5,132 nt of DNA from Fusobacterium sp. GTDB taxonomy: Bacteria > Fusobacteriota > Fusobacteriia > Fusobacteriales > Fusobacteriaceae. Location: NCBI GenBank assembly GCA_020024855.1, contig JAHHTB010000133.1, positions 1 through 5,132 on the forward strand. Reading direction: 5' to 3'. The position numbers were made by a program, and so were the translations under genes. The notes beneath the pieces are model-generated. The model saw nothing but the letters and a program-made list of their open reading frames with translations, was not told where the DNA came from and searched no databases. Positions 1 through 5,132 of this stretch are shown piece after piece. Position 1 is the first letter of the stretch, and every line of letters starts with the position of its first letter.

Positions 1-949
1 TTGCCATTTCTAACATTCCACAAACTGCTATTGCTGCTGCTGATGTATCTCTTTCCTCTCCAGATGTTTCATCAAATACTAAGTCCCAATAACAAATATT
101 ATCTTTTGGTAAATGATTTAAGAAGTAATTTGTTACTCTTTTATACAATTCTACAAACTTTTCATCTTTTAAGTAGCTATATGCTAGTGGAAAACCATAT
201 ACTCCCCAAGCTTGTCCTCTTGCCCAAGCAGAATCATCTCCAGCTCCTTGAGCTGTTACACCTTTTACCGGATTTCCTGTCTCTGGATCAAAATAGAAAG
301 TATGATGAGTTGAACTATCTTCTCTTACTACCACACTTGCTGCTGTATTTAAATGTTTTGTAGCTATTTCTCTAAATCTTTCTTCACCTGTTACTTCAGA
401 TGCCCAGAATAATAACGGCATATTTAAGTTACAATCTATTATTAATCTGTAAGCTGTTGGGTCATTTAAGTCTCCCCAAGCTTGAATAAATTCACCTTTT
501 TCTTTATATCTTCCTAATAAATGTCTAGCTGCTTTTATTCCAGCATTTTTTGCTCTTTCATTTCCTGTTATTTTATAAGCTGCTACTACTGATGGAGTAT
601 ATAAGAATCCTAAGTCATGGTGATTTACTGCTACTTTATTATCAATTCTTTCATCATAACTTTTTACTTGGAAAGTTGCTACTTTTTTGTATCTCTCTTC
701 TCCTGTTATTTCATATGCAAGCCATAACATTCCTGTCCAAAATCCACTTGTCCAATCATCCCATTCCCCTGCATTTGCAATTCCTGGATACACATAATTT
801 ACACTACAAGGTCTAGGAAATCTATTTATAAATGTTTTTGTATTTCCATCTATTTTTTTAAGTGCTTCATGTAATGCTCCATAAAGCATTTCTTTTGGAA
901 GTTCCACTTCTTGTGAAAATCTTTCCCTTACTTCTTTCTTTAACTCCAT
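1..949 (-). CDS. ugl: Unsaturated glucuronyl hydrolase, GH88 family (3' end cut off by window edge)
   Basis: This enzyme hydrolyses the unsaturated uronic acid from the non-reducing end of lyase-generated GAG disaccharides, by hydration of the C4-C5 double bond. The first 316 residues are visible; the family is usually about 380-400 residues, so the C-terminal fifth lies outside. The GH88 alpha/alpha-barrel hallmarks are present: W66 in the W-D-D-W-T-S-G-F-W run, D112 in N-H-H-D-L-G-F, W158, D172 in R-L-I-I-D-C-N-L-N-M-P-L-L, H216, and Q234 in A-Q-G-A-G-D-D-S-A-W. D112 and D172 are 60 residues apart, as are the two catalytic aspartates of characterised streptococcal UGL (numbering from memory). 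There is no signal peptide, so it should be cytosolic. It starts 20 nt after the sulfatase stop with its own strong ribosome binding site and is probably co-transcribed with it. Whether it prefers sulfated substrates cannot be judged, because the C-terminal sulfate-contact region is missing. Confidence 0.95.
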   Translation of the reverse strand, partial: MELKKEVRERFSQEVELPKEMLYGALHEALKKIDGNTKTFINRFPRPCSVNYVYPGIANAGEWDDWTSGFWTGMLWLAYEITGEERYKKVATFQVKSYDERIDNKVAVNHHDLGFLYTPSVVAAYKITGNERAKNAGIKAARHLLGRYKEKGEFIQAWGDLNDPTAYRLIIDCNLNMPLLFWASEVTGEERFREIATKHLNTAASVVVREDSSTHHTFYFDPETGNPVKGVTAQGAGDDSAWARGQAWGVYGFPLAYSYLKDEKFVELYKRVTNYFLNHLPKDNICYWDLVFDETSGEERDTSAAAIAVCGMLEMA

Positions 950-954
950 ATTAT

Positions 955-960
955 CCTCCT
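955..960 (-). promoter_or_regulatory. Ribosome binding site of the GH88 gene
   Basis: AGGAGG lies 5 nt before the ATG at 949-947, inside the 20-nt gap after the sulfatase stop codon. It is a near-perfect Shine-Dalgarno sequence and fixes the start M-E-L-K-K. It also suggests that translation is initiated independently rather than by coupling to the sulfatase. Confidence 0.85.
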
Positions 961-969
961 ATATTTTTA

Positions 970-2388
970 TTAAAACTCAAACTTATCTTTATATTTTTGT
1001 CCCCATTCTCTTAATTTTCCTTCAAGAAATTCTGTTACTTCATTTTCTTTATAATCTTCAACTTTTAAAGGATTCATTTGATAAGGATCTTTTAGGTTAT
1101 CGTATAGAAGTCTTTCTGTTCCATAATCCATAGTGTAACCTTTGTTTACTACATAAGTATATTGTTTAGTTCTTATAGCTCTCCATCCATAAGCAACATT
1201 TTCTTTTCCATTTCTTTCAAATTCTTCTATTGCCCTCATTTGTCCTGGGTAACCAGACATAATTGCATAGTTTTCTATTTGATCTCCATTTAAAATTACT
1301 TCTTTTAAATCTATTCCTTCTACTGTTTTTGGAATAGGAAGATTCATTAATGAAAGGATTGTTGGCATAATATCTACACCATTAAGAACATTATCTGTTC
1401 TTCCTTTTATAAATCTATCTCCATATTTTATTAAGAATGGAATTCCTGTTGATTCTTCAAACCAAACATGTTTACTCCATAATCTATGAGCACATAACAT
1501 TTCTCCATGGTCTGCTGTTAAAACTATAATTGTATCATCATATATTCCATTATCTTTTAAATTTTGTAAAAGTCTTCCAAAGTTTTCATCTACTCCTGTT
1601 ACAGCTGCAAAATATTTTCTCATTACTTCTTGATATTCTTCATCTGTAAAGTTAAGTCTTGGGTTAACTGATAATGTATGATCTGTTACTTCTGTTAATA
1701 ATACATTTGGATTTACTTTAAATTGCTTTCCTGCATACATATCTACATATTTTTGAGGAACTAAATCTAAAGGAGTATGTGGTGGATTCCATGATATTAT
1801 TAAAGAGAAAGGCTCATTTTTATTTTCATTTATAAATTCTATAGCCTTATCTGTTTCATGCTCAACTGACCATTGATCAATATTTATCATTTTTTCATCA
1901 TTATGCCAGTAATGAGGTTTTAAATGTTGATCGTATGCACCATATGAATACCAGAAATCAACTCCATGTCTTCTTTTTCCTGGTGCAGTATAAGCATCCC
2001 AGTTTCTTGCTCCTGATACAGGTTCTTCTGAAAAGTTTACTTCTGGACTATCAAGGTGCCATTTTCCAATGTATCCTATTTTATAGCCGTCTTCTTTTAA
2101 TACATCCATTAAAGTTATATCTGTTTCTCTTAGTTCTACATCTTTTAAACCTGTTTTACAATTTGTCCATACTCCATTTGTAACTGGATATGTTCCTGTA
2201 AACATTGTTGCTCTATTTGGAGAACATAAAGGACAAGCACTCATAGCATTATCAAAGCTTAAAGCTTCTTTTGAAAAGTTATCTATATTTGGAGTAATTA
2301 CTTCATCTTTTTTCATAAATCCCATAGCATCTCTACGCCATTGATCTGCAAAAACAAATAATAAATTTGGTTTTTTCATTATTCTCAT
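970..2388 (-). CDS. Cytosolic type I sulfatase (formylglycine-dependent, Cys-type)
   Basis: This 472-residue arylsulfatase-family (S1) hydrolase removes a sulfate ester, here most likely from unsaturated chondroitin- or other GAG-derived saccharides. The signature C-S-P-N-R at 55-59 gives Cys55 as the residue converted to formylglycine, followed by A-T-M-F-T-G. Other alkaline-phosphatase-fold residues are D15-Q16 in F-A-D-Q-W-R, K109 and H111 in G-K-W-H-L, H204 in N-P-P-H-T-P, D293-H294 in T-A-D-H-G-E and K306 in S-K-H-V-W-F. The length is normal for the family and no key residue is missing. There is no signal peptide, so it should work in the cytoplasm on imported products, like the GH88 enzyme encoded 20 nt downstream. 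A Cys-type sulfatase in an anaerobe needs a radical-SAM maturase (anSME), not seen here. The S1 subfamily, and so the 2-O, 4-O, 6-O or N-sulfate specificity, cannot be assigned by eye. An in-frame ATG at 2379-2377 (M-K-K-P-N) is an alternative start. Confidence 0.93.
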   Translation of the reverse strand: MRIMKKPNLLFVFADQWRRDAMGFMKKDEVITPNIDNFSKEALSFDNAMSACPLCSPNRATMFTGTYPVTNGVWTNCKTGLKDVELRETDITLMDVLKEDGYKIGYIGKWHLDSPEVNFSEEPVSGARNWDAYTAPGKRRHGVDFWYSYGAYDQHLKPHYWHNDEKMINIDQWSVEHETDKAIEFINENKNEPFSLIISWNPPHTPLDLVPQKYVDMYAGKQFKVNPNVLLTEVTDHTLSVNPRLNFTDEEYQEVMRKYFAAVTGVDENFGRLLQNLKDNGIYDDTIIVLTADHGEMLCAHRLWSKHVWFEESTGIPFLIKYGDRFIKGRTDNVLNGVDIMPTILSLMNLPIPKTVEGIDLKEVILNGDQIENYAIMSGYPGQMRAIEEFERNGKENVAYGWRAIRTKQYTYVVNKGYTMDYGTERLLYDNLKDPYQMNPLKVEDYKENEVTEFLEGKLREWGQKYKDKFEF

Positions 2389-2391
2389 CTA

Positions 2392-2400
2392 CCTGCCTTT
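2392..2400 (-). promoter_or_regulatory. Ribosome binding site region of the sulfatase gene (two possible starts)
   Basis: The run AAAGGCAGG carries AAAGG 7 nt before the ATG at 2388-2386, and a second AGG only 3 nt before it. For the alternative ATG at 2379-2377 the nearest AGG is 12 nt away, which is rather far. Spacing therefore favours the upstream ATG (M-R-I-M-K-K). The usual sulfatase N-terminus K-P-N-hydrophobic would fit either start. The site is weaker than the AGGAGG of the downstream gene. Confidence 0.55.
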
Positions 2401-2433
2401 TTTTAGTTTTTCTTAATTTCTTTTACAATACTG

Positions 2434-2462
2434 AGTATAACCATATTAAAAAAAAATGTAAA
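2434..2462 (-). promoter_or_regulatory. Sigma-70-type promoter for the sulfatase-GH88 unit
   Basis: The minus strand carries TTTACA (2462-2457) and TATACT (2439-2434) separated by exactly 17 nt, each one base from consensus (TTGACA, TATAAT). The spacer has a run of nine T. Transcription would begin near 2427, giving a leader of about 40 nt before the ATG at 2388. It sits downstream of the terminator that ends the lyase transcript, as expected for an independent transcription unit. Confidence 0.75.
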
Positions 2463-2474
2463 TCTTCACTATTC

Positions 2475-2492
2475 ATATGGAATATTGCATAT
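2475..2492. promoter_or_regulatory. 18-bp near-perfect palindrome upstream of the promoter, candidate operator
   Basis: ATATGGAATATTGCATAT pairs in 8 of 9 positions; only the sixth pair (G opposite G) fails. Its centre lies about 56 bp before the predicted transcription start and its edge is 12 bp before the -35 box, a position typical of an activator site. It is too short and AT-rich to be a terminator and has no T tract. That it binds a regulator is inference, and AT-rich DNA produces such palindromes by chance. Confidence 0.35.
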
Positions 2493-2506
2493 ATTTTTCA
2501 ATCGTA

Positions 2507-2535
2507 ATGTTTTTTTTTAAAACATAAGATGTTTT
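2507..2535. repeat. Three alternating 7-bp half-sites (ATGTTTT / AAAACAT / ATGTTTT)
   Basis: On the plus strand ATGTTTT (2507-2513), AAAACAT (2519-2525) and ATGTTTT (2529-2535) alternate in orientation with spacers of 5 and 3 nt, so the centres are 12 and 10 bp apart, close to one helical turn. This forms two overlapping inverted repeats about 80-108 bp upstream of the predicted sulfatase transcription start. A degenerate copy, CAAACAT, lies at 2557-2563. A regulator array is possible. The intervening T run (2510-2518) makes part of the pattern cheap by chance. Confidence 0.35.
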
Positions 2536-2564
2536 AGTTTCTGAACATATAAGTCACAAACATA

Positions 2565-2602
2565 GAAAAAATAAAAAACCTACAGATTAATCTGTAGGTT
2601 TT
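2565..2602 (-). terminator. Rho-independent terminator after the polysaccharide lyase gene
   Basis: A perfect 28-nt inverted repeat (2575-2602) has core CCTACAGATT/AATCTGTAGG with A/T flanks. On the minus strand it is followed by TTTTTTATTTTTTC. It starts 25 nt past the lyase stop codon. The plus-strand side has only four T after the core, so it acts mainly on minus-strand transcripts. It separates the barrel-lyase unit from the sulfatase-GH88 unit. Confidence 0.92.
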
Positions 2603-2617
2603 GAAATAATTATTTCA
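2602..2617. repeat. 16-bp perfect palindrome between lyase stop and terminator
   Basis: TGAAATAATTATTTCA is its own reverse complement and directly abuts the terminator stem. In RNA it would form only a weak A-U hairpin just before the terminator. It may add to 3'-end structure or be a chance product of AT-rich sequence; no function is claimed. Confidence 0.3.
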
Positions 2618-2627
2618 TTTTATTCTT

Positions 2628-5048
2628 CTATATTTTTCTTAATTTAATATATTCTGATGCTCCATTATTCTTTAAATCTATTTCAATTTTTATCTTATCT
2701 TTTTTAGATTTAACTGTTATATTTTTCGTTGAGCTCTCTTCTAATTTATATTTTCCATCAATTTCAAATATAGAGTTATAATTTGCTAATTGAGTTGGAT
2801 CACTTACCCAAAGTTCCATATATTTTTCATTATCTTTTATAATAAGTGATAAAGTTGAATAAGATTTTATACCTTGTTCTTTAGTTGAAGAATCTTTCCA
2901 AAAGTTAATTCCCATAGTTCCTGTTTTCTTATCTTTAATTACATGAGCTTCATCATCTAGTTTAATTATTTCAAATCTTGATGTATCATATTTATTTACA
3001 TCATCTTGATTAAACATAGGTAATAAAATATAAGCAAATCCTGTTTTTCTTGGATTAGTTCCATGATTAATATAAGCAGTGAAATAATTCTTTGTAATTT
3101 CTTCTTTCTTATCTCCGCCTATATCTTCCCATGTTCCTTTTCTTTCAACTTTTTTAATAGTAAGTTGTGGAGCATAAACTATCTTATATCCTATATTCTC
3201 TCCCTTATAATTTTCATTAAAGTTTAAAGAAACATTTTCAGGATTCTCTATTTCAATATCTTTTGTAATCTCTTTCCCATTTAATAACACTTTACCATTT
3301 TTTAATATTCTATTATCAATAGTTGTATGAATTTCTCCGTCATTGCTTCTTATATTAGAGGCTGCTACAAATATTGCTCCATCATCTGTCATAAAATATG
3401 ATTTTTTCATTCTTGTTGCCTTATTCCATGAAATCATATCCATTCCAACAAATGATTCTTGACCATTTCCACTTCCACCTACCCATGCTTTTGGTGAAAG
3501 CATTCCTATTATTCTTCTCTCTCCAGATTTAATCCCTCTTTCATTTATACTGTTAGTAACTCCTGGAAGATGATATCTATCAACAGTAGGCCAAAATTCT
3601 GTAAATGTTTCTGAATCAATTCCATAAATATATGTCATTCCATCTCCAATATACCAACCTTTTACATTTTCATTATTCATTGTTTCATAGTTAGCAATTC
3701 TTGAAGAATGCATAGAAAGAGCAAATTTTCCACCTTTATCATTTATTGAAACAGCTCTATCCATTCCACCATAAATTTTATTTCCTTCAACATCTAAAAT
3801 CTTAACATTTTTATCATCTACTATTCCTTGAAGAATATTTTTTATAATTTGATTATTATTTACTCCTTTTACTATATCAAAAGAGTTATTGTTAATTATT
3901 GTAGTTTTTATTAGAGATTTTATTTCAGCTTTATGTTTGTCCCCAGCTCCTTCTGCAAGAAGTGCCATAGATTTTAATAACTCTCTTCCTCTTGTTAAAT
4001 CACTTGACTCATTTCTTGATGTTGCTCTTCCACTTACAGAATCATTTACTCCACCATTTATAAATAAAAATTTATATCCATTTATAATTGAATCATAAAT
4101 ATTATCTATTTTTGGATCTTTTACTTCAAACTGTGTTCCATCTGCAAGCCACATAATTGCACCTAAGCCATCAAAAAGTACAGAAGCATAAGTTCCATTG
4201 TAAGCAACTGTTCCATGTTGAATAAATGAACCATCTTTATAGAATCCATCACCTTTAGTTACATATTCTGCTACATCAACTATAGCTGTTGCCCCATCTG
4301 CTACTTGGACTTTATCTTCCATTAAAGTTCCTCTTAAGAAAGAAATTATAGAAGTATCTGTTCTATTTCCTCCTGTTGAAACTCTCTTATCTGGAGAAGT
4401 TGAATAAGAAGCTGTTGGACTCATTCCAGAATATTTTGCATATGGTTGGAAATATTGAGAAGCTTTTAAATATTTCATTCTTTTTTCTGCAGGAATATCA
4501 TCATATAAAAGAACTATTATATCATTTAAAGTTTTTGGTATTCCTAGTTCCCATTGCCACCAGTTTCCATTTTCAGGAAGTCCTTCATGATATCCATTAT
4601 CATACATCCAATCAAGCATATTTATTAAATCTTCTTTTACTTTAGGATGTTTATAATATTTTGTATTAGGTGTTACATAAGCTCTGGCAATATTTTTAAT
4701 ATCTTCATAACTTCTCATTACATGAACACCATTTGCCATATTTTCATTCCCTTTAAATAGAAATTTTTTGTTTTCATCTCTATTTATTTTTTTATAAGAG
4801 TTATCTCCACTTCTATCATTAGCTGAGCATATGGCTAAAAATTCTTTACTATTCATTGTAAGAATATCTATTTTTTTAGGAACACCAGACAGATACTCTG
4901 CCCAGTTTTCCCTAATTTTTTTATAATCTTCTTTTTCTGATTGACTTATTTCTATTTTTTTATTTTCTTTTACAGTTATTTCTTTTTCGTTAGAGAAAGA
5001 AGTTATTGTTAAAGAAAGCATAATAAATATTAGTAATGTTTTTTTCAT
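2628..5048 (-). CDS. Secreted polysaccharide lyase family 8 (hyaluronate/chondroitin AC lyase type)
   Basis: This 806-residue lyase would cleave hyaluronan or chondroitin sulfate by beta-elimination, leaving unsaturated disaccharides. Residues 1-19 are a signal peptide (MKKT, hydrophobic core, T-S-F-S before N-E-K) without a lipobox Cys, so it is exported as a soluble protein. An alpha/alpha-toroid (about 40-390) carries the aromatic N-W-W-Q-W-E-L-G-I-P stretch at 162-171, N228 in T-G-G-N-R-T-D, H278 in D-G-S-F-I-Q-H, Y287 in Y-N-G-T-Y, and R341/R345 in S-G-R-A-T-S-R. The intervals N-H 50, H-Y 9, Y-R 54 and R-R 4 equal those of the characterised pneumococcal enzyme and Pedobacter chondroitin AC lyase (numbering from memory). 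Two beta-sandwich regions follow (about 415-670, with G-D-G-M-T-Y-I-Y and F-W-P-T-V-D at 485-490; then about 690-800). AAGGAGA at 5061-5055 supports the start. It lies 22 nt after a barrel gene. Xanthan lyase, in the same family, is less likely given the sulfatase and GH88 genes. Confidence 0.95.
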   Translation of the reverse strand: MKKTLLIFIMLSLTITSFSNEKEITVKENKKIEISQSEKEDYKKIRENWAEYLSGVPKKIDILTMNSKEFLAICSANDRSGDNSYKKINRDENKKFLFKGNENMANGVHVMRSYEDIKNIARAYVTPNTKYYKHPKVKEDLINMLDWMYDNGYHEGLPENGNWWQWELGIPKTLNDIIVLLYDDIPAEKRMKYLKASQYFQPYAKYSGMSPTASYSTSPDKRVSTGGNRTDTSIISFLRGTLMEDKVQVADGATAIVDVAEYVTKGDGFYKDGSFIQHGTVAYNGTYASVLFDGLGAIMWLADGTQFEVKDPKIDNIYDSIINGYKFLFINGGVNDSVSGRATSRNESSDLTRGRELLKSMALLAEGAGDKHKAEIKSLIKTTIINNNSFDIVKGVNNNQIIKNILQGIVDDKNVKILDVEGNKIYGGMDRAVSINDKGGKFALSMHSSRIANYETMNNENVKGWYIGDGMTYIYGIDSETFTEFWPTVDRYHLPGVTNSINERGIKSGERRIIGMLSPKAWVGGSGNGQESFVGMDMISWNKATRMKKSYFMTDDGAIFVAASNIRSNDGEIHTTIDNRILKNGKVLLNGKEITKDIEIENPENVSLNFNENYKGENIGYKIVYAPQLTIKKVERKGTWEDIGGDKKEEITKNYFTAYINHGTNPRKTGFAYILLPMFNQDDVNKYDTSRFEIIKLDDEAHVIKDKKTGTMGINFWKDSSTKEQGIKSYSTLSLIIKDNEKYMELWVSDPTQLANYNSIFEIDGKYKLEESSTKNITVKSKKDKIKIEIDLKNNGASEYIKLRKI

Positions 5049-5054
5049 TTTTTA

Positions 5055-5061
5055 TCTCCTT
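5055..5061 (-). promoter_or_regulatory. Ribosome binding site of the lyase gene
   Basis: AAGGAGA lies 6 nt before the ATG at 5048-5046, within the 22-nt gap after the upstream stop codon. It supports the start that yields a complete signal peptide. No promoter fits in the gap, so the lyase is probably transcribed from a promoter beyond the right edge, together with the barrel gene. Confidence 0.8.
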
Positions 5062-5070
5062 CCTTCTAAA

Positions 5071-5132
5071 TTAAAAACTATAACTAAATCCTATGTTAGG
5101 TCTAAATGAATAACTTCTTGAAATATTTCCAT
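5071..5132 (-). CDS. C-terminal end of a putative outer-membrane beta-barrel protein (partial)
   Basis: Only the last 19 codons are in the window, ending in TAA at 5073-5071. The tail reads GNISRSYSFRPNIGFSYSF. It alternates polar and hydrophobic residues and ends in aromatic-x-Phe, the C-terminal signature recognised by the BAM complex in outer-membrane beta-barrels (porins, autotransporters, TonB-dependent receptors). The fragment cannot tell these types apart. It is too short for the supplied open-reading-frame length cut-offs but has no internal stop and is followed after 22 nt by the lyase start, so one operon is likely. A role in passing GAG fragments through the outer membrane, or in holding the enzyme at the surface, is inference from position only. 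Confidence 0.6.
   Translation of the reverse strand, partial: GNISRSYSFRPNIGFSYSF

Noticed and set aside
1..816. Plus-strand open frames at 1-363 and 550-816, rich in Leu and Phe
   Set aside because: They lie opposite the GH88 gene, whose catalytic motifs are intact. Their composition is what the complement of an AT-rich coding sequence gives, and they have no ribosome binding sites.
1935..2183. Plus-strand open frame of 82 codons
   Set aside because: It is antisense to the middle of the sulfatase, is Leu/Phe-rich low-complexity, and shows no family motif.
970..2388. Alkaline phosphatase or phosphoglycerate-mutase-like enzyme instead of a sulfatase
   Set aside because: The C-S-P-N-R formylglycine motif and the G-K-W-H and D-H-G motifs identify a type I sulfatase.
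2389..2434. Riboswitch or structured leader before the sulfatase
   Set aside because: The predicted leader is only about 40 nt, A-rich, and shows no stable stem.
2478..2501. Second possible promoter on the minus strand, TTGAAA (2501-2496) with a TATGAA-like -10 after 18 nt
   Set aside because: The -10 match is poor and overlaps the palindrome. The TTTACA-17-TATACT pair downstream is clearly better.
2507..2525. Catabolite-repression (cre) site in ATGTTTT-A/T-AAAACAT
   Set aside because: The central CG of the cre consensus is absent, and the pattern is explained by a T/A run flanked by inverted half-sites.
3889..4645. Plus-strand open frames at 3889-4098 and 4376-4645
   Set aside because: Both are antisense to the lyase toroid domain with its conserved residues, and neither shows a motif or credible ribosome binding site.
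1..5132. CRISPR array, phage, insertion sequence, defence system or other new system type
   Set aside because: No direct-repeat series, terminal inverted repeats, transposase or defence-protein motifs are visible; the window is accounted for by a known GAG catabolic gene set.

Overview
This AT-rich window (roughly 30 % GC by eye) reads almost entirely on the minus strand and holds part of a glycosaminoglycan (GAG) degradation locus. The codon usage, the lysine-rich short signal peptide and the strong AGGAGG ribosome binding sites suggest a low-GC anaerobe. The gene fragment at the right edge ends like an outer-membrane beta-barrel (C-terminal Phe, alternating aromatic residues). A low-GC genome with an outer membrane points to Fusobacteriota (Fusobacterium or a Leptotrichiaceae relative). 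This is an inference, not a proof.

Layout in the direction of transcription, right to left: (1) 5130-5071, the last 19 codons of a putative outer-membrane beta-barrel protein; (2) 5048-2628, a secreted polysaccharide lyase of family 8 (hyaluronate/chondroitin lyase type) starting 22 nt after that stop; (3) a strong rho-independent terminator at 2602-2565; (4) an intergenic region with a good sigma-70-type promoter (TTTACA-17-TATACT) and two groups of inverted repeats upstream of it; (5) 2388-970, a cytosolic formylglycine-type sulfatase (CSPNR motif); (6) 949 to the left edge, an unsaturated glucuronyl hydrolase (GH88) lacking its last part, starting 20 nt after the sulfatase.

The genes make a coherent pathway. 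The exported lyase would cut hyaluronan or chondroitin sulfate by beta-elimination into unsaturated disaccharides. These would be taken up by a transporter not seen here. In the cytoplasm the sulfatase would remove a sulfate and the GH88 enzyme would split off the unsaturated uronic acid. Terminator and promoter divide the locus into two transcription units, one for the envelope step (barrel plus lyase) and one for the cytosolic steps (sulfatase plus GH88). All three enzyme families are known. The less obvious parts are the barrel gene next to the lyase, the half-site arrays before the sulfatase promoter, and the unresolved linkage specificity of the sulfatase. No RNA genes, CRISPR arrays or mobile elements were seen.
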